From Lineus longissimus (lineage: Eukaryota; Nemertea; Pilidiophora; Heteronemertea; Lineidae): a stretch of DNA of 64,000 nt. The notes under the pieces were generated by a model, which worked only from the letters and a program-made list of their open reading frames with translations, was not told the DNA's origin and searched no databases. Shown piece after piece: positions 38,201-53,000 of this stretch (within the stretch, counting starts at the first letter, position 1; every line of letters starts with the position of its first letter). Both the position numbers and the translations under genes were made by a program. The stretch lies in contig NC_088314.1 in assembly GCF_910592395.1 (NCBI RefSeq), positions 2,542,001-2,606,000 on the forward strand, given 5' to 3'.

Positions 38201-41200
38201 AGACTTGATTTCTTTCCTTGGCCTACAAGGAACGGCTATTGATGATTAGTCGATGATGTACGACATCCAGTGAGCTTTTGACCTTTATATCAACAATACC
38301 TACAATAATCTAGAATATGTCTGTCTGTAGCAACATGATCTCTCTTGTTGAGAATATGACATGATATGTTGTTGTTGATGATGATCTTTTCTCGATGTGA
38401 GCAATGGAAATACCCCATACATTGATGCCATTTCTGATATCTCAAAGCAAAAGTACAGATAGCTTGGTTTGATTGAATGTTTGAGGAAACTTCTGCTCTA
38501 AGGAGTTGGTCAGAGACTTATGGCACAATTGACTGTCACAATGATAGGCCTCATTATAGAGACATATTGTTTGGGTATCCAGAAGCCGCACATTGAGTGG
38601 TCACTATAGAGCTTGGCCTGTGAACTACAAAGGAACAACCAGACTAGGGTTTGAACCCACAACCCTTAACAGAGTACATCCCCAGGTTTTGCTTGTCTTT
38701 TGAAGTTCATGAGACAACGTTGGTAATGACAATTTGTAACCACGATAAATGAGAAACGCCTCGTCCCAAATGATCCATATGCATCTTGCGAACAAATCAT
38801 CCGGCGGCAAGTGAACGCTAATCTCGAGTGAATCTAATCTAGAAATAGATTCGTCAGGCGAGATTAAGCCTTCGGGGCATTCTCAGAATGCAACGAAGCA
38901 ACCGTTTTGAAAATTAAGATAATCGAAAAGACGTTGGTCTTCGCTTGGCATGAGGAAATGCCACTTTCGCTTAGTATTAGTACTAGAAATGAACTACACT
39001 TTGCCAATTATGAAAGTAAAACATAGAACTGTAAGCCAAGAGATGTCTTTGACAGTTTTATTTCAGTTTCATGAAATTCTCTTTTTTGTGACCATACATT
39101 TTCGTGATTATCTGTAGTTCATGACTGCCCATAGCAGACAATGACAGTATGACCAACAAAATTTTTGAGTACAATGTACCTTCAAAAGTTGTCCAAAGTG
39201 CTAGCTGGTGTAACATGTAATTGGTTATGTCACTTGTGTGCATATGAGTGCCTAGATAATTTTATTATTTAAACTCACTTTTACATTATGGATACCCTTG
39301 AGATTATGAAATTCAGTTAGATTTCAAGAAATACCATTAGTTGAGGCTGAGGGAATTGCAAATTGTTGTCAAATTGATTTAGAATTCAAACCTCCAGTGT
39401 ACGCATGTAATGCATGCCAAAAAAATATTGTAGTGTTGACTTTCTTGTTGGGGGAAGTTATGCTTTCCATTGAGAATTGCTGCTCGAAATTGTAAAAGTT
39501 TTTGCTTTGAATATCGAGGATTGAGTTGGGCCGCCGACACTCATCATGTCCTTTCTCAAATCAATACGAAGTACTCATTAATCAGGCTTTTGCCTGTTCC
39601 CTACCCCTTTGAAGTTCGTTCTGGGGGGAAATGTGGCAATATAATTATAGCAGAAGATGCGAACCTCCCAGCTTCATCAGCTTAAAAGGCCCTCATCTGT
39701 TGATCCTTGCGCGGTTTGCCAAGGGAGATCAGCTTATCCCCACATTTATGTACCAATATTTACTGTAACACCTTCGTATATATTCTGTAATAAGATTTAT
39801 TCTCGGAGGGCAATGCCATCAAGAATGCAATCTCGGTACCTAATTGCCCTGGTTTGAGTCGGCATTATGGAAGCTGGATGGATGTTTAGGGCAAAAGAGA
39901 GCTGTCGAAGTGATGTGAAAAAGAGCTGCAGTTAGTGTAAGTGCATTGAGGATGGTTGAAGGGGTTTTGATTTGACCTAATTTTCAAGGTGACAGAGGTC
40001 AATTAACGGCAGTATTCGTCATTCCTTGCCGTTTCATCTTTCCAATCCCTCTCTGATAGATCACTCAAGTCTTTCATCTTCGATGCAAAACATACTTTTT
40101 CTGCTGCAACAGGGCTCGGCTCGTTCAGCAGTTAATAAATCAACCGAGAAGATAGCGATCACGTTCAAAGGACTTGAAAAGAAAGACAGCGTGAATTTGA
40201 ATGATTTCGGTGTCACGTTTTAAGATTTGTGAGGCTGATTGAGTGTCATTGGAAAATTTCATGCAACCTGCGACTAATATATGTGACCCGCTCTACCAAA
40301 ACTAGGCGCTTGTCGCATCTGAACTTGACAGGTTGATACGGACTTGTTGTTCATTTCCCTATTGTAGACCTTTTGTGAAATGTGACCAAATCAGTTTGTA
40401 ATAGATTTCACAAAAGGCCTACAATAGGGAAATGAACAACAAGTCTGTATCAACCTGTCGAGTTCAGATGCGACAAGCGCCTAGTTTTGGTGAAGCGAGT
40501 CACATATTCCCTTAAGAATAATACTCCCCAAGTGTAGAGCTAATGCTGAAGTAGAAGAAGCTGCTTAAGTCTATTGAAAGCTGGTTGCTCTGAGAACATT
40601 GCTTCAAGTGCCTTCTTCTGGAGAGCTTGATTTCTCTTGTGTGCTGAGTCTCTACCACACCTAATAAATTGGATATACCTTCAAAGAAGCGGTCATAACA
40701 GTTGAAAAGAGCGGAAACCTTCTCATAGTATATATTCAATAGATCCTAACGATTGCTCCAAGGACCCGCACACACCTACTCAGATCAGCGCGTGATTTGT
40801 CCCTTGTGACCAACGTCCTTGGTTCTCTTCTTCCTGATGAATCAAGGAACCAATCATGTCATGGGCCACCATCAAGGTGTTGGCAATGTGTGATGAAGCA
40901 TCAGAGTAGCTGCTTCGCTGGGTGTGCGGTTGGGCCAGCTTTTATAGCTTGTCCATCAAATTTGTCTTTGTGCTCATCGTATGTTGTAAGTGCGACATGA
41001 TGGATCTTAGGGTTGCTGAAACTTACAGCTTGCATCTATTCACATCAAATAGCTATAGGCCCCCAGCTGATCGTCTTTTGGTGGAGAAATAATTGTCAAT
41101 ATATCAAGACAGTGAAACAATGAAACAGCCTATAAAGTTATTAGGAAAGTTCTTAATTGTCACTCCAAATTGACGCATTTAGCTAGGCAATACAGGCAAT

Positions 41201-44012
41201 GGAATTAGTGGTAATCGAGTCCTGTATCAATGATAATTGGGCTGGATAATAACTGCATATAGAAGAAATACAATGCTATGGACAAGAGCTGGGCAATTTG
41301 GTACAATTTCATCATTGGGATAAATTGGAATTTCTCTTGCTGGTACCATTTCTTCGTAATAGGTGTGGCATTAGGTTTCACTGTTGCGTGAAATGCGGGC
41401 ATATTAGATGTCGATCCATTCATTATTTTTCAGACTAGATTGTGAGCGGTGAAGCCATATAAGAGGCAAAATTGATGCAGAAGTAAATGAAATGTCTCGA
41501 GTAACAGTTAAAGACCTAAACTGTGACTGTGACAAAAAAAACGGGCACCGAGAGGACAGGTGTTAACTGTCGATAACGTCACTACCTTGATTTTCAATTT
41601 ATTATGCATAACAAAGGAGTTTACATATGACTTCCTCTCTGATCGATGAGGTTTTTAATACGAATCTGACAAGGAATTTGGAGAAAAAGTTCCATCATCC
41701 ACAAAATTCACGTCCGGGCAATAGAAATTTCCTGTATTCCTTAACCAAAGAATCTCTCTAACGAGAGATCGACTGACATGTCAACACGACATGCAGGCTT
41801 GGAAAACACGGTGTAGTTAGAATGCGCAGGGCATGCATTCATGTCTGGGCAATTAAAGTGATCCACCACAGAACCCCCAAGATGAAGAGCAACAGTCATG
41901 TGCATTCCCACACCAAATCATTTTCATCATCATTTCGCTCCGGAGTGAAATGAATTTTCGCATCATTAGATTTTGTCTGGCGTCGCCTCTCATCGCTAAT
42001 GGTGCTAATTACACCTTTGGCTGTAGTTTTATCTTTTGATGTGGTATGCTGCAGTGAGACAATGTGAGCATCAGAATGCAGGTAGATGGTGCGTCTTTCA
42101 GGAGCCAGAGAACGCAGGAAGATGGCGTGTCTTTTTGACTGAGGACAATATTCTACTAGACTGAGCTTCTTTCTTGCTTGATCTGTTGAAGGCTTTCAAG
42201 GTCATTTAACTTGGATTTTGGAGCCCTGCAGACAAGAGTGACCTGTGATAATCATCGATGCAGTGAGTGATAAAAGGTAGAAGATCGTTCTGCTGCTGCG
42301 GAAAATGGTCTCTTGAGGCTGCAGTAGAGTGATTCTCGTTGCAGCACCAGCAATGACCACTGCAAAGACAGCAATTTATCACATGTCACTGCGACAAAAC
42401 CTGCCTGTCTGTGGGGTGCTAGCTGAGCATCATTCTTAGGTTTGTGGCAGTGTGCATGAAGTTTTACAAAAACTGACATGTTGTGTATCTGTCAGCTCTC
42501 AGAACGTCCAAGCCGATGAGTGGAAGCAGTGGGTCATGCATATTTCAATGTTCATCGTCCGTCAAGCAAATCAGTCAACATGGGATTTAACGTTGCCATT
42601 AGTATCTGCTGTGAATCCGTGACAAGGCCATTGACCTCACGATCTGCCAGTGACCAGTCCCCTGGGTTTGTTCCAGCCATGGGTTCATGTCCTTGAGAAC
42701 TCTTCCATGAATTATTACCAACCAGGCGTCAGGGTGTCTCAATCCTAATCGTCAAAGATTTAGGTTAAAGTCCTGAGGTGAATACCAAGCATCAAGCCAG
42801 TAGCATTTAAACAATTCTCAGTTTACCAGTGTGAGACACATATGTTGTAATGAACATGAAAAGCCCTGTGGTGTTTGACACTTAGTATGTCAGTGTCAGG
42901 AATCGGTTTGACACATTTGCCTCCCAATTTTACCAGTTCTTGAAGCCTCTGCCCATTAGCGTCACTGATGTTGACATTTACACTTCTGGAGTATGGCAAA
43001 GGAGTCTAGAGCAATAGTGATGCATATGTCAACTGAAGGAAGGAACTTCTAGGGCTTTCCTGTTGAGTCAGGTCTACTGCAAGATGTGGGGAATCCTTTA
43101 AGATATGTGCTTTATTCATCATTGTTTTATCCCTGAGTTGCGTTTAATGCAACAGAAAGTGGGTAAATCTCCGGCACTGATAAGCTCTTCGGTTGTCATA
43201 TTGTCATGGCTCCGTCATAGGTGGCAGCGACGAAAATAGCTCGTTTGTGCAACGGCTGATAATCCATCAGTTCACTTCTGTCACAATGGGTTGAGAAGTG
43301 CTTGTCAGCTTGCATCAAATCTGCTCTCTCTTGCAAATGTTGTAACCAATACTCCATATTGATCTTTGGTCCATGTCGGTGTACGGTAACCGTGTCTGGT
43401 ATAATGAGCCGGTCAGGATATTGGACTTGTTATGCATGCTCGTCGGCGCAAAGGAAACTCTACACCAGAACTGCTTTCATCTTTTAAAAAGGAGAGGTGA
43501 ATGAACTGTCAGAAATAAGCTGGGCAGCTTTGGTTTAGAATTGGAACAAGGTAACTAATTGGAACTCGGTTGAACTTGTTGACTGTCAGAGATCAAGAAG
43601 GCCTCTGATTTCAGCCCTAAAATAGTTGTGGTTGTTTCGTTTTTCTTCAACTTTATTCTATAAATAGGAAGAAAAGACACTTGGGAGGAAATGTTCTGAA
43701 GAAAAGTGCCATGGTTGTCAGTGGTCATATTGGTGGACCAGTTTCACTGTTTCCTGATTTTTCTGCAAAAAGACGTTTTTTGGGTTCAATATAAACAAAT
43801 ACATGATGCACTGTGACACCGCCAGGTTAAACAAACCAGCTCCTGGACCTTGATTAATGTGTTGGGTGCATGCAAGAGTGAAGATCAGGAATCAAATATC
43901 CTTTCCACCGTGTCATATTGTCGCTGGGCTGTGCTCTCTTGAGGCGGTCGGTTTCATTTTTAGCTCACCTCTTAGCAGAGGTGAGCTTATCCCATACCGT
44001 GGCGTCCGTCGT

Positions 44013-44084
<72 letters not shown>

Positions 44085-47000
44085 GGCACGTTTCGTAACT
44101 GTTAGAGCTATTGAGTTGAAACTTGGTAGACATGTACCCTTATGTAATGACACCTTGGAGACCAAGTTTCGGTCCGATTCGTTTCATGGTTTGGCCACCA
44201 GGGGGCCAAACGTTAAAAGTGAAAATATGCAATATCTCCCTTAATAGTAGTCAGGAAATTTTGAAAAAAATATGGTAGGTACTTCTAGCAAAGGTGCATC
44301 ATATATCCTCCGGGTTTTTGATTTGACCTCCTTTTCAAGGTCACAGAGGTCAAATGGTGTAAATTGGCCGTTAGGATGTAACGATGGCACGTTTCTAAAC
44401 TGCAATGACTATTGATACCAAATTTGGTACACATTTACCCCTTAGTCAGGTGATCTCAGGGACCGAAGTTTGGTCCAATATGATTCACCACTTGACCACC
44501 AGGGGGCAAAATCCAAAAACCTTAAAAATGTGATTATTCCTTAACTTCTTGCCCGATTGCCACCAATTTGATATCATGGGTACATCTAACCACCATACAG
44601 TATATGTCACACAGGTTTTTAATTTGACCTTCTTGTCAAGGTCACAGAGGTCAAATGGCGTAAATTGGCTGTCAGGCCGTAACTATGGCACGTTTCTTAA
44701 CTGCAATGACTATTGATCACAAATTAAGTACACATGTACCCCTTGGTCAGGTGATCTCAGGTACTGAAGTTTGGTGCGATCTGATTTGCCGTTTGGCCTC
44801 CAGGGAGGGGGCCAAATCCTAAATTCTTCAAAATGCCATTATTCCTAGTAATGACTTGCCCGATTGGCACCAATTTTATATCATAGGTACATCTAATTCT
44901 AACAACCATTCAATGTGTCACCCGGGTCTTCTTTAATTTGACCTACTTTTCAAGGTCACAGAGGTCGAATGTACTGTAAATTGGCCATTTTGGGGAAATT
45001 GTAATTGCTTGGACCTACATCAAACCTAACACTACATGACACAATACCATGCTCTTTATCCATCTTTCCTCCACATGAGGTGAGCACAATGGCCCTGGCC
45101 ATTTCATTCTGCATGAGAGGGTGACATGGCAGGATCGTCACCAATATTGCCTGCTGGTTGTTGGTTTATTGTTTACTTATTGGCACTCAACCTTGAGCAA
45201 GCAATTGCATGGAAACACTATTTCCCCAAGCGCTACAACTGATCATCTTTCAGTCGAAGATGCTTACCATCATTATAATGGACCAAGGAAAGCCAGAGTA
45301 TTTGCAGTAATCACCTCATCCAGATTTTACAACTCCCAGCGGACATTTAAGACTATTCATTGTAAATGTACCATACTCATGCTTTTATAGTGAGAGATAC
45401 AGTGGATAATTTCAGCTTAACTATAGCCCCTTTTTGCATGTTCTGCCTCATTCTGTGAGAAACTGGCATTATATCACTTGGAAGTAACTATCACTCCCTG
45501 AAGATACATCACTTTCCTCAAATCATCTTTATTACCAATAAGCTCACAGGGAGAAGGAGAGCTGTCCCACAACCTGTTGATTGTTCTGATGGCGCTTATG
45601 GTCGCCAGGGGGGGACTTAATCATGGGTAATAGGCCATTGTGGACAAAACAGAACAGAGTCATTACTTGAGGTGACATTGCATTAGACTACGCTTCTTGC
45701 TCATCGTAAATAGTTTGTTTGCTGAGGGCCCTTTTGTGTTAGTGGTTGTTATGATGGATGGAGCAAATGTGCTGGTGACGTCTTTACAGTAATGATGTAA
45801 CAGTAGATTCTACGTTCTAGAGTGTGCTGTCACCATCAACTATGCTTGATGTTAACCTTAGTGTACCCCCTCCCCAAATGATCCTGTAATTTGATTGTGT
45901 GCGGACAACTTCCCGTACATATCAGCCATGATGGCCTGCTAGATTAGTCACATAGGGCCACGGGGATTATAGTCGCACCGAAATGCAATTTTGATAATAC
46001 ATTTATGAGCTCGATTAGCTTGCCGTCCCCGAGGTAGCAGGGGAGTTTGTTTGTAGTTTGGTTTACGATGTTGGAATATGTTATAGAATAGCGACACAGT
46101 GTCATGCAGGGTTTTGGCTGAGTCGAATGCAAACGCAACATCACAAAACAGGACCTGAGACACGGCAAACTATTCATTAGAGTAATTAGAATTAATGCAT
46201 TAGGAAGCCGCCGCATGAACGAGGCCAGAGTGCTGTGTTGTTGCGTGACTGGTAAGATTTCCTCGGCACGTATAAAGCAAGTTAAAGACCCAGAATGATT
46301 GCAGAATATATATGGAGAGCCGCAGCAATGATTAGGATGATTTAAAGGCTGTTTTTATGAGGTCTGTCATGCATGTTATCCTTTCATTCGAGAGACCGGT
46401 TGGAAGTAAAAATGGGACAACTGGACGTTTTTGATAAAATGCCATTTTTTAAAATGTACAAGGTAGTTTATTACTTAAGTTTCCTTATATGGAAGTTGAT
46501 CTCACATTATTGTTAATAATCCTCTTTTAGATTACTTCTGTCGCTCCCCAAGCCTTATTCTTGCTGTGTCTAGATATCCTGAGCTTTGCAGAACTGAAAT
46601 ACAGAATTATCACTGCCGCCAGTACCTTCTGAGAGAAAAAACAATATCGAGAGCAGAATATGGAGTTAAGCTACTTGTGAGGCAGGTGTTTCTTGTTGAC
46701 GCCTTTATGACACTCCCTCAAAGAGTCTCGCTTATCATATTGCAAAGATTGTCTTCAAATGGTTCTTGGTTCTGATGTTGTAATTTGGGTTTGTTCAGTT
46801 TTGAAGAATATGGGCGATGTTTCTGTAGTTTTTTATTGCTATATTCCTTTTGTGCAATGTGTGGTAAAGATAAAGGAGTTCTCACCTTTGAGACAAAGCT
46901 AGGTATAACAATAATGTTAACCAAACAGACTGGATTTCAGGTAAATGGATACATGTACCGTGCTGTCTTTCAAGTCTTTAACTTTGGGAAGAGGCACAAA

Positions 47001-50000
47001 TGAAGGGGAAAAGACCAAGCTTAAGACCTTCTGCCTCAGACTATGAGCTAAAAGAATCAGACCATCGCTGTGGCTGATGCTGATGTCATCAGGCCACAGC
47101 ACAGAGGCAGTGCCAACAGCACTCTTGGCCCTAGTCTATGTGGCCCATGAGCCTGCTTTTTAAATCACTGGAATGAGACCACGCTCCCTGTCCTTTCTGC
47201 CCTTCATAATGAGTTCAATCTCCAGCCACCAGACCATTCTACCCAGTTGTGTTGTTGATGATCCCTGCCAGTAGTCAGTTTCAGGCCGTGCTGATCCACA
47301 GAGATCCCTGATCTCCTAGTTGCGCTCTGCCATCCATGCTGCCCACCTATGGTGCTGCATCCCTGATCAAGATTGTACTGCCTGCTAGCTGTGCCCAAGA
47401 TCACGACCACCAAACCACGCTGCCCGCTTTTTGTGTTGTGGATGGTCCGTGCCCTGTGCCATGAGGCTGGTCGGTCACCAGACCGTACTGCCTGCTAATG
47501 TGCCCGAGATCACGAGCCTGATCTCTTAGCCGCCCAACCATGCTACCCACCGGTGGTGTTGATAAATGCCACCGAATGATATGTTAGTAAATAGCCGTAT
47601 GATGATTGATCTGTCGCTGCGAGTGGTAGCTTCATCACCTCGGTGGATTTGTGCTGGGCTAATGGCCACGCAATACGCCAATCTTCAACAGACTGTGCAA
47701 AAAAGGCTATAAGCTTTGGCACAATGGGATAGTTATTATCATCATATCAGCAGAAAGGTCAGAAAACTATGCTTATTTTGATTAAGAGATGCGACAAAGT
47801 GATGTTATTTTCTGCAAAAAGTGTAAAAAAGCCTAAGCTTTATGGCACAATGCGACATGGTGATTGTTATCATGGATACCAAAAAGAAAAAAAAATGCTA
47901 TTACTGGTGGGAAAATGGATGCAAGTGTGTAAAGTGACTCCATGGGGATTGCAGTTTTTCTCCAAAGCTGTCTATTCGGTACAGGTTTGAGAATGACAGG
48001 GACATTGTTTTGTTCTTCCAGTATTCTGCACAATGGTGTTGGAAACAGCTTCTATGATTACTTATGGGCAAATTAATACACCTTGCAAATGTTGTCTAAA
48101 AAATACTTCTTCTACCAATCTACAAATGTACTTTAAGCACAATATGGTTCATCATAATGGTAACCCAAGTAATTTCTCACAAAAGTACAATGAGAACCAT
48201 GATGAGGTTATTAAATGGGAGAGGAAATTACCAGGATCTGTGTGGATCATTTGAAGCAGGAAAGGAAGCTAAACCTCATCTATCTTGGTACAAGCCAATG
48301 ATAATCTCTTTGCTCTAACTATATAGTCTTACCAAATCTTGCAGCCTGTAAACGTCATTGGACGCAGTTGGCCTAATAAGTGGCACCACCAGGGGTCTTT
48401 TCTGCGTTCAGCTGAGAGCAAGACATCTGTTAGCACCTAGATAAGTCTAGACCATCACAGTCCGTCGGACGTCGATCCGCACTTCAGCCAAGATTGTAAA
48501 GGATAAAAGTATCATTTACAACCTTACGAAGATCCCAATGATCGGCTCTATTTACATTTAGACAAGATTGCCTATTGGCTCGAGCCGTGTTGAGAGAAGG
48601 GACATGGAGTATGATGTTGTCAGGAACCAAAGGACGAAGATAGTCGTGATGAGAATTAAGTACCAGAGGAAATTGGCACTGATCATCGGATGGACAATTA
48701 ATCTATGCGGTATCATGTCCAGGATTTTCCGTCCATATGGATAGTTTTAATGAAAGCAGGAGTGGTTGGCAATACAGTATAAACTGCTTCTTCTGTTTCT
48801 GTGTTTGGTGGGGCAATTCACTACTGTTTCTGTTTCACTAAAAGCAACCCTAGAAAATCGTCAGAATATCATCAAATGTCTGCTATACCTGCTCAAAGAA
48901 TCAATATTGGTTGCTTTACATGTACATTTACAAAGCATTAGACTCTGTAATCAGTCTTTTCTCTATTTGTCAATAGTTGGTAATGGCAAAACGTCATCTG
49001 TTCTCGAAAACCAATCCCAAAAAATTGTCAGAATATCATCAGACGTCTGCCATACCTGCTGAAAGAAATCAATGGATGACTGATTGGATTCCTGCTTTCC
49101 CGACATTTCCTGCTCTGCCTTTCAATACCTTCCTGGCTATTACGAATACCGCAAAGCAATCGCCAAATTTAAAAACAGTTCCAAGTCAGCTAGGGCATAG
49201 ACTGATATGCAGATTCTACTTTGGGACACATTAGAGCTTTTGGCCAAGTTAGATGCGCTGATTAAAAACCTTGCACACTGCATGTCTGTTTCTGACGCTG
49301 CAATCGGAAAATATGAGAATTATTTTTTCCTCTTTTTTAATTAGCTGATCTTCTCTGACAGCTCTAATCATGTAAGAGTACACTTCGTTTCACCACAATA
49401 TGGCCAATTCATCCTGACATTTACGTTTACATATGCATGTACTGTACATGTGTATCAGCAGCAGTGTAAAAGCCTCGCCATATGAATATTTATTTTGACT
49501 GCCTTTAGCATCCATCATTGCTCTCATTTTCCATTCATTTCTTGCTCAGTAGGCCAAGTCATCCACACACAGATGCTATCAGAGGCGACTTCCTGGTCGA
49601 CATCCTGGGCAGCTAACGGACATAATGTCGCTGCCATGTCCCCGAGGCCAGAGATAATAGCACATCTTACCCATGATTAGAGACACAGGTGGTCGGTCAT
49701 TTGTACGGATTGGTGGTCGGGGATCGACCAACACGGCCAAGTTTGTACATGGGCAGAATGTGAAGCAGAAAGCAATGCCATGGATTCAAAACGTTATAGT
49801 GAAAGGGTGCTATGGTTGATCCATCAGCTCTAAACACTTTTCCCGCCGGGTTCCATCACATTCCCGACACTGTCCAGTCACCTTCCCGAAGTTTTCCTGT
49901 CACTATTCCCAGCATGTTCCGTCACCTTCCCAACCTTTTTCTCTTCATCCTCCCGAGATATTCCTGTTGCACAGTGCAAAAATGCACTGCAACAGATTAC

Positions 50001-53000
50001 TGCAACAGAGTACTCAGCCAATCTCTCAACCACTTCACCGCCAACAAAACCAATCCCAGCCCAAATTTTGTCTCAATTAAACTCGAACGAAATGGTCTAG
50101 GTTAAGAAAATATGATGAGCAATACGCTCCAACTATGAAAATATTAGTTCAATCGGGAATGATAATGTGTGTTGATCATTGATAATTAAGTATAGAATTG
50201 GATCAATGGGAATATCTGGCCTTGAGGACAGCAACCATGGCAATGGTAGACTAGATGTCTGATGGTATGGTGAAGGCTCTCCCTCACTCTTCTGGAATGG
50301 GTATCAGAGCCCGATCGAGCTGTTTCCTGGTGATCAGCCTGCCTCTGTCTCTACCCATCATGTATGGCCCAGCTTGGTCAACAGCCAACCCCTTGCTCAA
50401 CCTGTGCCAGCATCGCCAAATGTAAAAGGGATTGACAATCCTAGCCCAACACCCCCAAAAATAAAGGTTTCAGTTTCAGTTTATAAGTTTGAAAGTGACA
50501 TTTGAGGTTATCATCAAACTTTACACTTGATAAGCTTGCCTATCCTGAAACCTTCAAGCATCCCAAGTGTATCAGTGGCAGAGCTTCTTCCTCATTGCCC
50601 CAAGTGTGGTATTGATTCCTGCTACAGGAAGCATTATCACAACAGGAGTGCATAAAAACAGGGCAGTATTGAACAGTTGAGCAGCTCAAACTCAGGAGTA
50701 ATAGATGAAGAGGAATAAACTTATCAGTGAAACAAGCCACAAAATGGTGCCAGTTATGTGAAAATCCCAATCCATATCACCTCACATTGCAAATCAATTC
50801 CTATAATCCATGATTTGATTACCAAGAGCCTTCAGATGGAAAAAAGCATGAATGAGCATCACAACATCATTGAATCTCATGTGGCGCATCATTTTTACCA
50901 TCTGTAATCAATTATATCCCATTACATTACATCCTGAGCCTTGCACTTTCAGTTCTATAGGCAATGAAGGTGATTTCCGTTATAAAATGTTAACTTTTTA
51001 GTCGATGGGAGTTAATATTATTGCACACTGTATGAAAATTGAGCTTTGGGATATTCAGATGAATAGATTTCCAATTGATGATGTCAGTCAATAAAGTAGA
51101 AAGTATCTTTTATTGACCTTTCCTTCACTCTTCAAACATTTCCACAAGTTCTGAAAGATCTATTTTCAAATTCAGATTGATTCTTTTGAAGTCTCTCCTA
51201 CATGTAATGCAGCCTTTATATAGCTAGCATTAGATTTTAGCAATATTTTCCACGGATTTTAACTTTGCTTTTCAAACAGTTTTAAGCCTTTGAAAGTAAT
51301 ACCCCACTATCTTTATGGTAACGCACCTTGCTCAAAGCTCCAGCATTACTTACCTTGGATTTTATCCCTTTGTAGAGTTTTTTCCACCCCCACAACTCCA
51401 TTTAATCAGAGTTCACATGCCTGGCTGATCAAGGGCATTTGGCAGAAAAGGGTTCTCACAACTCTCAGTGATTATTCAGTAATATTCTGTAGGAAAAGAT
51501 ACCCATGTTTGATTGAGGCTTTCTGAACAGTTATGATCATGGTACTTTTATGCCTTAGATGTTCACAAACCCTTCATATCTTCTCACTGCAAACTAGCAG
51601 CATCGCAAGTCTGTCCCCAAGAAGAGTTCCACCTTGGTCAGATCAATAAGCATATCACTTGACATGCAACATCTTTCCGATGCTTCCTGCTATGGCGAGA
51701 GAAGATCACATGCGGTCTTGAGGGGATCTCATTGGTGTCCAGCTAGTCTTTACCATTAGATGATTAGGGGTTTAGGTTTTATCGGATTTATCTATCATAT
51801 CATTGTCGACACGTATGTACACGTTGTCCACATTTACATGAAGGAAGGAGAGCTCACCTAGAAAAAGTTGTGTTTGCATTTTGTGTTGGTTTCTTTGGCT
51901 GGGGATGGTAGTGTCTTCAGGTGCTTGATCAACTGGCCATGGTTTTCCCACCACCAGCTTGGGAATACAGGCTGTTTAAGAATATGTTGTTGAAGGGAAT
52001 ACAACTAACACTGTGGGAAAAAGGTGTGTCTGGTTGATTTCAGATAGTTCTTGCTTTATATGCATATGTTTGATATTCTTTCTGAATAAACATGAAAAGG
52101 GAGGATTAAATGTCATATCGAGATTTCCATGTTGTTTCTGTGTTTCTTTCAAACAATAAACAAATCAAACATGTTTGCCTTTTCGCTACAGATGACTCCT
52201 AATGTGGCTCAGGTGTGTGAGTGTCACGTATGGTGGTGAAGGGACTACCTGACATTCAATGCTTCTTGTATTGAACTCGCTTTCTCTACATGTCCTTGTT
52301 AAAACATTCAGAACTCAAAAGCAAGCAGATTTCTTTTTCTAATCGCATGATTTTCTTCAATTTGCTGTCAAATCTTCTTGTGTTGCTGATGGCCCTAGAG
52401 CTATACAGATGTAACGAAATTGGATAAGGCGGCACTGCTTTGGGTATGAAATGAGATAACGTAGAGCAAACATGAGATTTGATACCAGATATTTTGTTAT
52501 GGTATAAGGATTGGAACACTACCTTGTGTCTTCTAAGAACATTTTAACCCCTTGATGTGGGTACCAGAGGAGTGGCGTGTTCCAGTGTTCTCAACGTTAT
52601 GATCAAGTAGATTCCTTGTAATGCTGCAGTTGTTTGCAACCTTGATCTTGTCCAGTTGCTTCATTCATTGAATGAGGTGTAATCTTCCTCCCTGGTGCCT
52701 GTTTAGGGGAAAACAAAAGACCCCATCCTGATTGACAGAAGCTTGTGATGAACGCTTCCTCTAGACTAAGGCCAAATATGGAGTCACTTTGCCAACAACT
52801 CCAGTTCATGGGTGACTGAAGTGGCAGAAAATAAACTCGTCCCAGCTCGGCGGAGAAACCCTCTGAAGGAGAATAACTCTCTGCAGAATGAACTCAGACT
52901 CAAAATGGACAAAGAAGTTGGTCCCTTGCTCGCTTATGCTTGGTCGTCTGTTTGGTATTTTCGAAAAACTGTGACAGACGCAGGTGCCATATGTCATCAA

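Noticed and set aside
43857-44244. Open frames with poly-Ser and poly-Arg tracts
   Set aside because: Same artefact from the TCG array in repeat copy 2; an apparent Arg-rich protein is not credible.
48766-49062. 98-codon frame with a hydrophobic, signal-peptide-like start
   Set aside because: Lies in the ERC intron across the local duplication, no exon signals or family resemblance; hydrophobicity is expected from T-rich sequence.
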